Shown here: in pieces, positions 1-7,477 of the stretch
Numbering within the stretch: position 1 is the first letter of the stretch
Layout of the letters: every line of letters starts with the position of its first letter
Source of the DNA: Candidatus Lloydbacteria bacterium CG22_combo_CG10-13_8_21_14_all_47_15
Lineage (GTDB): Bacteria > Patescibacteriota > Minisyncoccia > Phycocordibacterales > 21-14-all-47-15
NCBI GenBank assembly: GCA_002771515.1
Contig: PCTL01000019.1
Span: 1 to 32,557, forward strand
Direction: 5' to 3'
DNA: 32,557 nt
Position numbers and translations under genes: made by a program
Notes under the pieces: model-generated
Seen by the model: the letters and a program-made list of their open reading frames with translations, nothing else
The model's database searches: none
Told to the model about the DNA's origin: nothing

Positions 1-17
1 CAAAATTACAGCAAAGT

Positions 18-1826
18 TTATAGCTTACCGAGTTTGACGGCAAGCAGTTCGGTACTAGCAAGTAATGCTTTGACTTCCTGCAAACCGCTATCCCAAAACG
101 ATGGGTCGCTGATATCAATACCCATGTTCGCAAAAATATTTCTCGGCGAATCAGAAAGCCCTGCCGAAAGAAACTGTTTGACCTGTGCAATAAACGCCGG
201 GTCCTCCCGCACGCGTGCCTGCATCGCTTTTGATATTAGAAGACCGCTCGCATACGAATATACATAAAACGGAGCGCGGATATGCGACCAATGCACCCAC
301 CAATGCTCAGACCCTGGTGATTGCGCCACAGCTTCGCCCATGTATGCTTCCATATGCTTCCGAAACATCGCGCCAATATCATCTTTTGAAAGGTATCCTT
401 TTTCACGATACTCTGCGTGTATTTCCTGTTCAAAACGGTAAAGCGCCGACTGACGATAAATCGTTGATATGTCATCATTTAATTTCATCATCATAAGAGA
501 AAGTTTCAGCTCATCAGAAGCATCTTCCATTAGATGCTCTAACACGAAATCTTCCATAAAAGTGCTTGCCACTTCCGCTGTTGCAAGCGGCGTATCAAAG
601 GAAAGCGCGTTCTGTTTCTCACGAATTAATTCATTATTAATACCGTGTCCGGATTCATGGGCAAGCGTCAATACATCGTTTAACTCATCAGTATAATTCA
701 TTAAAATGTAAGTCGGCTGCGTCAATAGTTCATGCGCGCAGAACGCACCGCCACTCTTTCCTTTTCTCGGATAGACATCAACCTGTCCGCTCTCTACAAA
801 CCGTCTGAAAATATCCGCAAAAGACCGGTCAAGATGTTCAAATACTTTGTGAACAAGATGCGCTGCGTCAAAATACGAATATTTCTTGTTTACGCTGCCA
901 TACGGAACATTCCGTTCGTGATAGGCAAGACGCGGCACACCTAAAAGCTTTGCTTTGAGGGCGTAATATCGCTTTGCGGTGTCAAAATTATCCGATACTG
1001 TCCGTATGAGCGCGTCTACAGCTTCCGTATCAATATCGTCACTTACATGCCGCGCCTCATCCGGCCGGCAGTAACCGCGCCGCTCACCGATAGCGCGCTT
1101 GAACTCAAGCATGGAATTTATCTCCGCCTCAGCAACATCAACATGCGTTCCAAGAATCGTGCGCACATGCTCCGCCGCCTCATCACGCACCGATTTGTCA
1201 CGACTGGAAAGGAGCGATAAAAGCTCATTAAAATTTTTCTTCGCGCGGGTCCCGTCTTCAGTGCGTGTTTCGCGCTCTTCGCGATTTAGAAACCGCGATA
1301 CCATATCAACCCAGTTACCGACAGCAGGTTTCCCCACCAGATTAAGTATCGCTTCTTCCGGTTCAGATAGATTATACTTCGCTGTTTTAAATAACCGCTC
1401 CAGATAATAACGGTATGCTGATAATTCCGGCGCGGCAAGAAAACGCGACTGCTCCGCCTCTGGAATCTTTGCAATCCGCAATTCAAAAAATTGTATGTCG
1501 TTTGCGAGCTTCACCGAAAAATCGTGTATATGCTGTTCGCGCGCCTTAAGTGAAGGATTATCTTCATCTTGCGCGCCACGGAGATGAAAATAGTAACCTT
1601 CATCGCCACACATGCCGTACCGCGAAAAAAGCGCTTCGTACTCGTCAAGCGCTTCTTTCAATACTTTAGGGTCATTCACATAGTCATCGCGCCCGCGCCA
1701 CTTTTTCACAAACGCTTCATTTGCGGCTTGAATCTCAACACGCTTCTGCTCAAATGCTGAATCAGCATCCCCCGCCGCAAGCGGTGAAAGGTCCCATTCT
1801 GTTTTTAAAATATTAAGAGATACCAC
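18..1826 (-). CDS. pepF: Oligoendopeptidase F (M3 family zinc peptidase)
   Basis: Cytosolic zinc metallopeptidase of the M3 family that cuts short peptides. The 602-residue product is full length for PepF. The zinc motif HESGH lies at residues 390-394, and the first His, the Glu and the second His are the expected zinc ligand, catalytic base and ligand. The N-terminus starts with the family-typical WDLSPL at about residues 11-16. The start is GTG at 1826, because the next in-frame Met is about 70 residues inside. No Shine-Dalgarno is visible. Only five bases separate it from the cysteine desulfurase stop, so the two are very probably co-transcribed. The stop lies 17 bases from the window edge. 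The peptides it degrades cannot be read from the sequence. Confidence 0.95.
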   Translation of the reverse strand: MVSLNILKTEWDLSPLAAGDADSAFEQKRVEIQAANEAFVKKWRGRDDYVNDPKVLKEALDEYEALFSRYGMCGDEGYYFHLRGAQDEDNPSLKAREQHIHDFSVKLANDIQFFELRIAKIPEAEQSRFLAAPELSAYRYYLERLFKTAKYNLSEPEEAILNLVGKPAVGNWVDMVSRFLNREERETRTEDGTRAKKNFNELLSLLSSRDKSVRDEAAEHVRTILGTHVDVAEAEINSMLEFKRAIGERRGYCRPDEARHVSDDIDTEAVDALIRTVSDNFDTAKRYYALKAKLLGVPRLAYHERNVPYGSVNKKYSYFDAAHLVHKVFEHLDRSFADIFRRFVESGQVDVYPRKGKSGGAFCAHELLTQPTYILMNYTDELNDVLTLAHESGHGINNELIREKQNALSFDTPLATAEVASTFMEDFVLEHLMEDASDELKLSLMMMKLNDDISTIYRQSALYRFEQEIHAEYREKGYLSKDDIGAMFRKHMEAYMGEAVAQSPGSEHWWVHWSHIRAPFYVYSYASGLLISKAMQARVREDPAFIAQVKQFLSAGLSDSPRNIFANMGIDISDPSFWDSGLQEVKALLASTELLAVKLGKL

Positions 1827-1831
1827 AAGAA

Positions 1832-3034
1832 TTATAGTTTACTATATTTTTGAGCAATTTCTAAGAGGGCTTCAACCGTCGCGTCAATATCTTTTTTCGT
1901 CGTGTACCTTCCCAAACTAAATCGTACGGAATTTTCCGAGCGCCATTTTTCGCCGCCGAGCGCGGCGACTACATACGACGCATCTTCCTCATCCGAAGCA
2001 CACGCGCTTTTTGCGGACGCGGCGATACCTTTCGCGTCAAGCTCTATTATCATAAGCTGGCTTTCAATATCCGGAAACGAGACATTCACATTATTCGGCA
2101 ACCTAGCGTCCATTGAACCATTAATAATAGTTTCCGGAAATTTTTCTTTAACGCGCCCCAGAAAATAATCGCGAAGTTTCGTTTGGCGCATCGATTCTTT
2201 TTCTCTATGCGCGCGTGCGATATTAAGCGCCTTCGCTATGCCGACAATCGCCGCTATATTCTCCGTGCCGCTTCGGAGACCGTGCTCTTGCTCGCCACCA
2301 TATATAAGCGGGACCAGTCCTACATCGCGTCTCTTATACAAAACACCGATGCCTTTCGGTCCGTATATCTTTGAGGCATTAAAAGTGAGTAGATCAGCGC
2401 CAAACCGAGCCGGACCAACATCCAGATAGTTCATCGCCTGACATGCGTCTATGTGGAACAAAACCTGGAATTTTGAATTTTCTGTCTTGGCATTCTTGCG
2501 ATGCCGGCGGATAATCGCTGCGATTTCTTTAACCGGCTGTATCGTCCCTATTTCGTTATTCGCATACATAACCGATACGAACACAGTTTCCGGCCGAAGC
2601 GCTTGTTTAAGCTCGGAAAGCTGTACCATACCGCCTTGATCCACCTGAAGAAAAGTTACCTCTATTTCACCCGCTTTTTCAAGCGCGCGGCACGCGTTTA
2701 AAACCGAAGGATGTTCAATCGCACTCGTAATGAAATGCGGCTTTTCTACGCCGTCAGCGCGTGCCGCGCGTGCGATACCGAACACTGCGAGATTATTCGC
2801 CTCCGTACCGCTTCCGGTAAATATGATTTCATCGGAATGCGCACCAAGCATCCGCGCGATTTCCGAGCGGGCAACTTCTACTGCCTTTTTTGCTTCCACT
2901 CCTTCCTTGTATATCGCGCTTGGATTCCCCTGTGTCGTAGAAAAATACGGTTGCATTACAGAAAACACGCGCCTATCCAAAGGCGTGCCAGCGGCGTAGT
3001 CCAAATATATTCGCTTTTGTCGTTTAAAAATCAT
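1832..3034 (-). CDS. Cysteine desulfurase (NifS/IscS type)
   Basis: PLP enzyme (class V aminotransferase fold) that takes sulfur from cysteine, giving alanine and an enzyme persulfide for Fe-S clusters or tRNA thiolation. From the chosen ATG the protein has 400 residues. It opens with YLDYAAGTP (residues 10-18). PLP contacts are H108, D196 and Q199; the Schiff-base lysine is K222 in SKIYGPKG, and the persulfide cysteine is C345 in the loop SACAS. The open frame extends to 3196, but the extra 54 residues do not fit the family and would run into infB on the other strand, so ATG 3034 is preferred. A weak purine run precedes it. No IscU or SufU gene is adjacent; the partner in the operon is pepF. 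IscS versus SufS subtype cannot be settled by eye. Confidence 0.93.
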   Translation of the reverse strand: MIFKRQKRIYLDYAAGTPLDRRVFSVMQPYFSTTQGNPSAIYKEGVEAKKAVEVARSEIARMLGAHSDEIIFTGSGTEANNLAVFGIARAARADGVEKPHFITSAIEHPSVLNACRALEKAGEIEVTFLQVDQGGMVQLSELKQALRPETVFVSVMYANNEIGTIQPVKEIAAIIRRHRKNAKTENSKFQVLFHIDACQAMNYLDVGPARFGADLLTFNASKIYGPKGIGVLYKRRDVGLVPLIYGGEQEHGLRSGTENIAAIVGIAKALNIARAHREKESMRQTKLRDYFLGRVKEKFPETIINGSMDARLPNNVNVSFPDIESQLMIIELDAKGIAASAKSACASDEEDASYVVAALGGEKWRSENSVRFSLGRYTTKKDIDATVEALLEIAQKYSKL

Positions 3035-3066
3035 TTCTTTTATACGGTACCACCAGTGTTTCGTTT

Positions 3067-3095
3067 TTGCAAAAACAATAAAAATATTGTAAAAT
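3067..3095 (+). promoter_or_regulatory. Promoter of infB, predicting a near-leaderless mRNA
   Basis: The -35 box is TTGCAA (3067-3072), followed by a 17-base spacer and the -10 box TAAAAT (3090-3095). A start seven bases downstream falls near 3102, leaving about five or six bases before the infB ATG at 3108. No Shine-Dalgarno sequence fits in that space. The transcription start is inferred. Confidence 0.6.
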
Positions 3096-3107
3096 AAAAA
3101 CTTATAC

Positions 3108-4625
3108 ATGGAAAAACCGACAGAACAAGGAAATACTGGTAATACGGTTCTCCGCCCGCCCGTTGTCGTGGTAATGGGCCATATTGACCATGGCAAGTCA
3201 ACACTCTTGGACTATATCAGAAAGACAAATGTGGTAGAAAAAGAAGCGGGTGGCATCACACAGCGTATCTCGGCATACGAAGCAGAGCACGCTGGTCGTG
3301 CGATTACCTTCTTGGACACCCCCGGACACGAGGCCTTTTCCTCCATGCGCGAATGTGGCGTTTGTTGTGCGGATATCGCTATTTTAGTTGTATCCGCCGA
3401 AGACGGCGTGAAGGCGCAAACACTTGAAGCGCTCACCGCAATCCGTACTGTAAAAGTCCCTTTTGTCGTCGCCATCAACAAAATAGACAAAGCTGGGGCG
3501 AATGTTGAGCACACAAAACAGAGCTTGGCGGAAAATGATGTTTTTGTGGAAGGGTACGGCGGCGACATTCCTTTTGCGGCAATTTCTGCAAAGACAGGCG
3601 AGGGAGTGGACAACCTTCTGGATACTATACTTCTCGTCGCAGACCTTGAAGAATTGACCGGAAACAAAGCGCTTCCGGCTTCCGGTATCATATTGGAATC
3701 AAATGTGGACGCGAAGAGAGGCGTAGCTGCAACTCTCATCATCAAAAATGGCACGCTTAAGAAAGGTCAGTTTGTCGCTGCAAACGGTGCGTTCTCGCCG
3801 GTACGGATTATGGAAAATTTCTTGGGTAAACCGATAGATACGGCCACGGTGTCATCGCCTGTTCAGATTATCGGCTGGAATTCTCTGCCACCCACAGGAA
3901 GCACATTCACGACATTCAACTCAAAAAAAGATGCGGAGAAAAAGGCGACAGAATCAGAACTGGACAACACTAACAAACAAATATTTGGAGACGCGCACGC
4001 GGCAACTTCTATTCCACTCGTTATAAAAACAGATGCAGCCGGCGGGATTGCCGCTATTAAAAAAGAAATCGCAAAAATTTCTGTGCCGGATGTGTCGTGG
4101 AACATTATTAAAGAAGGTGTGGGCGATATTTCTGAAAACGATATCAAGACAGCGCACGGTACCACAAAAGATGGCAAGCTAAATAATGCGCTCGTTGTCG
4201 GATTCAATGTCGGCATTGACCGGCGCGCAACACAAATAGCGGACCGTGCTGAAGTCCCCGTGAAAACATTTTCTGTAATTTACGACATCGGCATCTGGCT
4301 TATTGAAACCGCGGAAAGACTGAAGCCGAAAGTGGAAATAGAGGAAACGACAGGTACTGCAAAAATAATCAGGGTCTTCAGCCAAACGAAGAATAAACAG
4401 GTTCTTGGTGGCCGTGTAAAAGAAGGTGTGATTCACGACGGTGACAATGTGCAAATCATCCGCCGCGAGTATGAAATCGGCCGTGGAAAAATCCGCGAGC
4501 TCCAGCAACAGAAAGCACATGCGGATGATGTGAGCAAGGATATGGAATTCGGTGTGATGGTGGAATCAAAAACTGAAATTGCGGAGGGTGATACAATAGC
4601 GGCGTTTACATTAACGGTGCGGTAA
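3108..4625 (+). CDS. infB: Translation initiation factor IF-2, short form
   Basis: GTPase that places initiator tRNA on the 30S subunit and promotes joining of the 50S. The 505-residue protein begins almost at the G domain. G1 is GHIDHGKS (residues 24-31), G3 is DTPGH (70-74), G4 is NKID (124-127) and G5 is SAK (160-162). Beta-barrel domain II, the linker domain and the C-terminal initiator-tRNA-binding barrel follow. The long N-terminal region seen in E. coli (890 residues) is absent, as in other reduced IF-2 proteins. rbfA starts three bases after the stop, a common bacterial pairing. The promoter is so close to the ATG that a near-leaderless mRNA is predicted. Confidence 0.96.
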   Translation: MEKPTEQGNTGNTVLRPPVVVVMGHIDHGKSTLLDYIRKTNVVEKEAGGITQRISAYEAEHAGRAITFLDTPGHEAFSSMRECGVCCADIAILVVSAEDGVKAQTLEALTAIRTVKVPFVVAINKIDKAGANVEHTKQSLAENDVFVEGYGGDIPFAAISAKTGEGVDNLLDTILLVADLEELTGNKALPASGIILESNVDAKRGVAATLIIKNGTLKKGQFVAANGAFSPVRIMENFLGKPIDTATVSSPVQIIGWNSLPPTGSTFTTFNSKKDAEKKATESELDNTNKQIFGDAHAATSIPLVIKTDAAGGIAAIKKEIAKISVPDVSWNIIKEGVGDISENDIKTAHGTTKDGKLNNALVVGFNVGIDRRATQIADRAEVPVKTFSVIYDIGIWLIETAERLKPKVEIEETTGTAKIIRVFSQTKNKQVLGGRVKEGVIHDGDNVQIIRREYEIGRGKIRELQQQKAHADDVSKDMEFGVMVESKTEIAEGDTIAAFTLTVR

Positions 4626-4628
4626 TCA

Positions 4629-4958
4629 ATGAGCAAAAGACAGGAGCAAGTTAAAGAACTCTTGAACCGGCTAGCCGCTGCGTTCTTCAGCGACATAGCC
4701 GGTACGCATTCACTCATCACCGTAACCGGTGTAACGATCGCGAAAGATTTTGCCCGCGCGACCGTCTTTATTTCGGTCCTGCCGGAACAAGCGGAACATG
4801 AAGCGCTCTCATTTGCAAAAAGAAAACGAAGTGACTTAAGAGAATATATACGGCAAAACACTGACCTGCGGCGACTACCGAGAATTGAAATTGAGATTGA
4901 CCAGGGCGAACAACACCGCAGGCGGATTGACGAATTATTGCGGGAGGATAAAAATTAA
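4629..4958 (+). CDS. rbfA: 30S ribosome-binding factor A
   Basis: KH-fold assembly factor that binds the maturing 30S subunit near helix 1 of 16S rRNA. The 109 residues have the family pattern: an N-terminal helix (RQEQVKELLNRLAAAFF), the segment ITVTGVTIAKDFARATVFIS, and a basic C-terminal part around RLPRIEIEID. The length is typical. It follows infB after three bases, and tRNA-Cys begins five bases after its stop, so infB, rbfA and tRNA-Cys probably share a transcript. Confidence 0.92.
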   Translation: MSKRQEQVKELLNRLAAAFFSDIAGTHSLITVTGVTIAKDFARATVFISVLPEQAEHEALSFAKRKRSDLREYIRQNTDLRRLPRIEIEIDQGEQHRRRIDELLREDKN

Positions 4959-4963
4959 TACAT

Positions 4964-5035
4964 GGTCCAGTAGCCAAGTGGTAAGGCAAGGGTCTGCAAA
5001 ACCCTTATACGGGGGTTCGATTCCCCCCTGGACCT
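4964..5035 (+). tRNA. tRNA-Cys (GCA)
   Basis: Full cloverleaf: acceptor GGTCCAG (4964-4970) pairs with CTGGACC (5028-5034); anticodon stem AGGGT/ACCCT; loop CTGCAAA with anticodon GCA at 4996-4998; T-arm GGGGG TTCGATT CCCCC; discriminator T. CCA is not encoded. It lies five bases after rbfA. Confidence 0.96.
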
Positions 5036-5095
5036 CAAGGGTACGGGAGCAAAGCAACTGCTTGCTTTGCGTGGGGAATCGAAAGCCGGAGCAAT
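5036..5095 (+). repeat. Post-tRNA spacer element, copy A, with an antisense T-arm
   Basis: This spacer begins after tRNA-Cys. GGGGAATCGAA at 5073-5083 is an exact reverse complement of the tRNA-Cys T-arm segment at 5016-5026. The part starting GAGCAAAGCAACTGCTT resembles copy C after tRNA-Leu(UAA), and the first part resembles copy B. Function is unknown; it may be the remnant of tRNA-gene duplication. Confidence 0.6.
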
Positions 5096-5103
5096 GTGCG
5101 AGT

Positions 5104-5177
5104 TTCCGCCTTCGGCGGAAGGCGAGCACTGCGAGGCGGGCTCGCGAAAATTTTCCGTCAGGAAAATTATTCGTGAG
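5104..5177 (+). other. Three successive hairpins between tRNA genes
   Basis: Stem 1 is TTCCGCC (5104-5110) with GGCGGAA (5114-5120). Stem 2 pairs GCGAGC (5122-5127) with GCTCGC (5140-5145). Stem 3 is CTCGCGAA...AATTTTCC, loop GTCA, then GGAAAATT...TTCGTGAG (5141-5177), about 16 pairs; its base shares positions with stem 2, so the two compete. No long T run follows, so a simple intrinsic terminator is unlikely. It could be a processing or mobile-repeat hairpin; the role is unknown. Confidence 0.5.
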
Positions 5178-5230
5178 CGATTCCCACCTGGACCTCAAGA
5201 TACAAGGAGCAGGCAACCTGCTCTGTGCAA
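5178..5230 (+). repeat. Post-tRNA spacer element, copy B: tRNA-Cys 3' remnant
   Basis: Bases 5178-5199 match the T-loop, 3' T-stem and acceptor strand of tRNA-Cys (5018-5039) with one mismatch, at an offset of 160. The similarity continues into the spacer (TAC, then GGAGCA, then a CAAC/CTGCT hairpin). No 5' tRNA half is present, so this is a partial duplicate and not a tRNA gene. Confidence 0.65.
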
Positions 5231-5242
5231 GAAAAACAAAGC

Positions 5243-5325
5243 GGGGCAGTGGCGGAACCAGGTATACGCGCACGACTTAAAATCGTGTCCCGAAAGGGAT
5301 GTGGGTTCGATTCCCACCTGCCCCA
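5243..5325 (+). tRNA. tRNA-Leu (TAA)
   Basis: Acceptor GGGGCAG (5243-5249) pairs with CTGCCCC (5318-5324), discriminator A5325. Anticodon stem CACGA/TCGTG encloses loop CTTAAAA, anticodon TAA at 5278-5280. The class II variable arm TCCCGAAAGGGA confirms leucine. CCA is not encoded. Confidence 0.96.
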
Positions 5326-5345
5326 TTTAAATAAAGTGAAAAGTG

Positions 5346-5400
5346 GCAGAGCAAACAAACTGCTTTGCCTGCGTGTGGAATCAAACCACGGAATGGTGAA
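5346..5400 (+). repeat. Post-tRNA spacer element, copy C, with a degenerate antisense T-arm
   Basis: It begins 20 bases after tRNA-Leu(UAA). GAGCAAACAAACTGCTT and GCGTGTGGAATC match copy A with few changes. GTGTGGAATCAAACCAC (5373-5389) reads in reverse complement like a T-arm, stem GTGG, loop TTTGATT, stem CCAC. Confidence 0.55.
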
Positions 5401-5403
5401 AAA

Positions 5404-5433
5404 TTGACAGCATGCTCCGCGGTGATATATGAT
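5404..5433 (+). promoter_or_regulatory. Promoter of the small Cys-rich protein gene
   Basis: A perfect -35 TTGACA (5404-5409) precedes TATATG (16-base spacer) or TATGAT (18-base spacer, 5428-5433). Transcription would start near 5440, leaving a leader of about 50 bases with a strong ribosome-binding site. Confidence 0.55.
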
Positions 5434-5490
5434 GGGGTTTACATATTTTTATTTGTTCTTTTATCAACATGCCAAACCATGGAGGTGGAG

Positions 5491-5751
5491 ATGGCTGAAG
5501 AAAAGTCATACAGAGAATTCAAAAAAACAGCGGCTGAACTTGCAATCAAAAAGAAAATTTTAGAGGAAAAAGCGCAAAAATCCGGCAAATCATTTTGTTT
5601 TTGCCCCACAAGAGAAAAAGAAGAATCGTATACAAGATGCCCGATACCGGAGCTTGAAATGTGCCCAATTTGCGGTAGGTCAAATCAGGCGGATGCTCGA
5701 TTCTCCACGACAAGCCAGTGTGACTTTATTTTTGTATCCCCTGCTGTATAA
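5491..5751 (+). CDS. Small Cys-rich, probably zinc-binding protein
   Basis: An 86-residue protein I do not recognise. The first 32 residues are a charged, probably helical segment rich in Lys, Glu and Ala. The rest holds CxC (C36, C38), C50, a CPxCG knuckle (C58, C61) and C77, which looks like a zinc-ribbon-type site. ATG 5491 is chosen because GGAGG sits five bases upstream (5481-5485); the frame is open further upstream, including an ATG at 5479, but without such support. The gene stands alone between tRNA genes, with its own promoter and an intrinsic terminator five bases after the stop, which suggests a strongly expressed single-gene unit. The function is unknown; nucleic-acid or ribosome binding is only a guess. 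Confidence 0.7.
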   Translation: MAEEKSYREFKKTAAELAIKKKILEEKAQKSGKSFCFCPTREKEESYTRCPIPELEMCPICGRSNQADARFSTTSQCDFIFVSPAV

Positions 5752-5755
5752 ATTT

Positions 5756-5782
5756 AAAAAGGCCCATTGTTTGGGCCTTTTT
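5756..5782 (+). terminator. Intrinsic terminator after the small Cys-rich gene
   Basis: Stem GGCCCA (5761-5766) with TGGGCC (5772-5777), loop TTGTT, flanked by AAAAA and TTTTT. Confidence 0.88.
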
Positions 5783-5785
5783 ATC

Positions 5786-5812
5786 TTGGAAATTGTAAAA
5801 ATATGGTATACT
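5786..5812 (+). promoter_or_regulatory. Promoter of tRNA-Lys
   Basis: Extended -10 TGG-TATACT (-10 hexamer 5807-5812), with a possible -35 TTGGAA (5786-5791) at a short 15-base spacing. The start would fall near 5819, seven bases before the tRNA. Confidence 0.55.
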
Positions 5813-5825
5813 ATGCCAGTATATT

Positions 5826-5898
5826 CCGCCCATAGCTCAATTGGTAGAGCAGCTGGCTCTTAACCAGAAGGTTCTAGGTTCGATTCCTAGTGGGCGGA
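5826..5898 (+). tRNA. tRNA-Lys (CTT)
   Basis: Acceptor CCGCCCA (5826-5832) pairs with TGGGCGG (5891-5897), discriminator A. D-stem GCTC/GAGC with TTGG in the loop; anticodon loop CTCTTAA gives anticodon CTT; T-arm CTAGG TTCGATT CCTAG. CCA is not encoded. C1-G72 is unusual for a tRNA-Lys. Confidence 0.93.
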
Positions 5899-5988
5899 TA
5901 CGGAATATACGAATCACACACACCTATTATACATACCGATTTGAATCCAGAACAAAATCAATATGTGTGAAGATATGTATAGAATAGA

Positions 5989-6069
5989 GGGCGGGTGGCG
6001 AAATGGTATACGCGCGTGGCTTAGGACCACGTGGAGCAATCCGTGGAGGTTCAAGTCCTCTCCCGCCCA
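5989..6069 (+). tRNA. tRNA-Leu (TAG)
   Basis: Acceptor GGGCGGG (5989-5995) pairs with CCCGCCC (6062-6068), discriminator A6069. Anticodon stem CGTGG/CCACG with loop CTTAGGA gives anticodon TAG. The variable arm GGA GCAA TCC is class II. CCA is not encoded. Confidence 0.95.
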
Positions 6070-6073
6070 CAAT

Positions 6074-6097
6074 TCGGTCTCTGAATCGGTCTCTGAA
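6074..6097. repeat. Two tandem copies of a 12-base unit
   Basis: TCGGTCTCTGAA occurs twice in direct succession just after tRNA-Leu(UAG). An imperfect inverted repeat follows at 6108-6154 (GTTCT..CTCT.GTGC with GCAC.AGAG.GAAC). No T run accompanies it, so I do not call a terminator. These lie between the tRNA and the end of glyA. Confidence 0.6.
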
Positions 6098-6177
6098 AAA
6101 CCGTTAAGTTCTACTCTGGTGCGAACTTGGTACAATAAAAGCACTAGAGAGAACCGGCTGTATGGAGAGTTTATCTT

Positions 6178-7350
6178 TTATCTTTTGAGAATCCGTGCAA
6201 TACGCGCGGCAATCTGCTTAAAATCCTTTTCTTTTTTGCCGCAGGTAGTTTCTGCCGCAGTACCTAGCCGGATACCTGAAGGGTCTTTCGGCGGGCGCGT
6301 GTCAAACGGAATCGTATTTTTGTTCACAATTATCCCAGCTGTTTCAAGCCGCTCGCTTGCTTCTTTGCCACCAATTCCGCTCCCGCCGCGCCATACATCA
6401 ACTAACAAAAGATGGGTATCGGTCCCGCCAGATATAATTCTAAAACCGTTTTTTTGTAATTCTTGCGCTAGAATACGCGCATTTTTTATTACCTGTCTCA
6501 CATACGCCTTGAACGGCGGTTGAGCCGCCTCATTAAGCGCCACTGCAACAGACGCTATCTGATTCATATGCGGTCCTCCCTGAAGCCCTGGGAAAACGGC
6601 TTTGTTTATTTTTGCCGGCAGATTCCGCGAATCTTTTTTTGAAAAAATAAGTGCCGCACGCGGACCGCGAAGCGTTTTATGTGTGGTCGTCGTAACAATA
6701 TCAGCGTATGGAAATGGTGACGGATGCACGCCACCTGCGACAAGCCCCGCAATATGCGACATATCTACCAATAAGTACGCGCCACACGCATCTGCAATTT
6801 TTCTAAATTTTTTAAAATTTATTTTTCTAGGATAAGCAGTGAAGCCGGCAACGATGATATCCGGACTTTCTTTTTTTGCCAGCTGTTCAAGCGCATCATA
6901 ATTAAGCCATTCGGTTTTTTTATCAACTCCATAGGGGATTTGCCTCCAAATAATGCCTGTCACGGAAACACGCTGACCATGCGTGAGATGGCCGCCACTG
7001 GCAAGTTCCATTCCCATGATTTTTCCACCTTTCGGTACCAGAGCTAAATATACGGCGAGATTTGCAGGCGAACCTGAAAGCGGTTGTACATTCACACTCC
7101 ATTTTTTTGGAGACAGCGTGAATAATGCCAACGCGCGTTCTTCGGCAAGAAGCTCTATCTTATCAGCCACTTCGTTGCCACCATAGTAGCGCGCGGCAGG
7201 GTAGCCCTCGGCATATTTATTCACAAATACAGAACCAAGCGCCGAGAGCACATCTGCGGAAACATAATTTTCTGATGCAATCAAATTACACGCCCGTCTC
7301 TGACGGGCTCGCTCCTCTTTTATATATTGTGCGACATCTTTATCTTTCAT
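6178..7350 (-). CDS. glyA: Serine hydroxymethyltransferase
   Basis: PLP enzyme that interconverts serine and glycine and gives methylene-tetrahydrofolate. At 390 residues it is somewhat shorter than the usual 410-420. Landmarks are NLIASENYVS (22-31), YAEGYPAARYYGG (47-58), DMSHIAGL (196-203) and the Schiff-base lysine K225 in TTTTHKTLRGPR. The C-terminal substrate-binding GIRLGT is kept, but the following segment reads AAETTCGK where most homologues have PAxTxRGF; this may be lineage drift. The ATG at 7350 has only a weak purine run upstream. It runs convergent with the tRNA cluster. Confidence 0.95.
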   Translation of the reverse strand: MKDKDVAQYIKEERARQRRACNLIASENYVSADVLSALGSVFVNKYAEGYPAARYYGGNEVADKIELLAEERALALFTLSPKKWSVNVQPLSGSPANLAVYLALVPKGGKIMGMELASGGHLTHGQRVSVTGIIWRQIPYGVDKKTEWLNYDALEQLAKKESPDIIVAGFTAYPRKINFKKFRKIADACGAYLLVDMSHIAGLVAGGVHPSPFPYADIVTTTTHKTLRGPRAALIFSKKDSRNLPAKINKAVFPGLQGGPHMNQIASVAVALNEAAQPPFKAYVRQVIKNARILAQELQKNGFRIISGGTDTHLLLVDVWRGGSGIGGKEASERLETAGIIVNKNTIPFDTRPPKDPSGIRLGTAAETTCGKKEKDFKQIAARIARILKR

Positions 7351-7382
7351 TATATTCTGATTCTTTTTTTCAACTCGACAAT

Positions 7383-7388
7383 ATTATA
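7383..7388 (-). promoter_or_regulatory. Possible -10 box of glyA
   Basis: TATAAT on the minus strand, 32 bases upstream of the glyA ATG. No convincing -35 box is seen at the usual distance. Confidence 0.35.
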
Positions 7389-7410
7389 CGGCATACTAGC
7401 TGCAAACTAT

Positions 7411-7447
7411 TACCAGCATGTATAAACGCGTTCAAAACCTGCTGGTA
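7411..7447. other. Inverted repeat between glyA and the sugar transferase gene
   Basis: TACCAGCA (7411-7418) and TGCTGGTA (7440-7447) are perfect 8-base arms separated by 21 bases. It lies downstream of the sugar transferase stop and upstream of glyA. With no T run on the minus strand it may be a weak terminator or a regulatory site for glyA. Confidence 0.4.
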
Positions 7448-7477
7448 TGACTGTTTTTAGTAAAATCTGCGAGATAG

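Noticed and set aside
3212-3754. 180-residue open frame opposite infB
   Set aside because: It is antisense to well-conserved G-domain codons and has no recognisable features.
5178-5230. A second tRNA-Cys gene
   Set aside because: Only the 3' part is present; there is no acceptor 5' strand, D-arm or anticodon arm.
4885-5407. Open frames crossing tRNA-Cys, tRNA-Leu and their spacers
   Set aside because: They run through structural RNA genes and hairpins.
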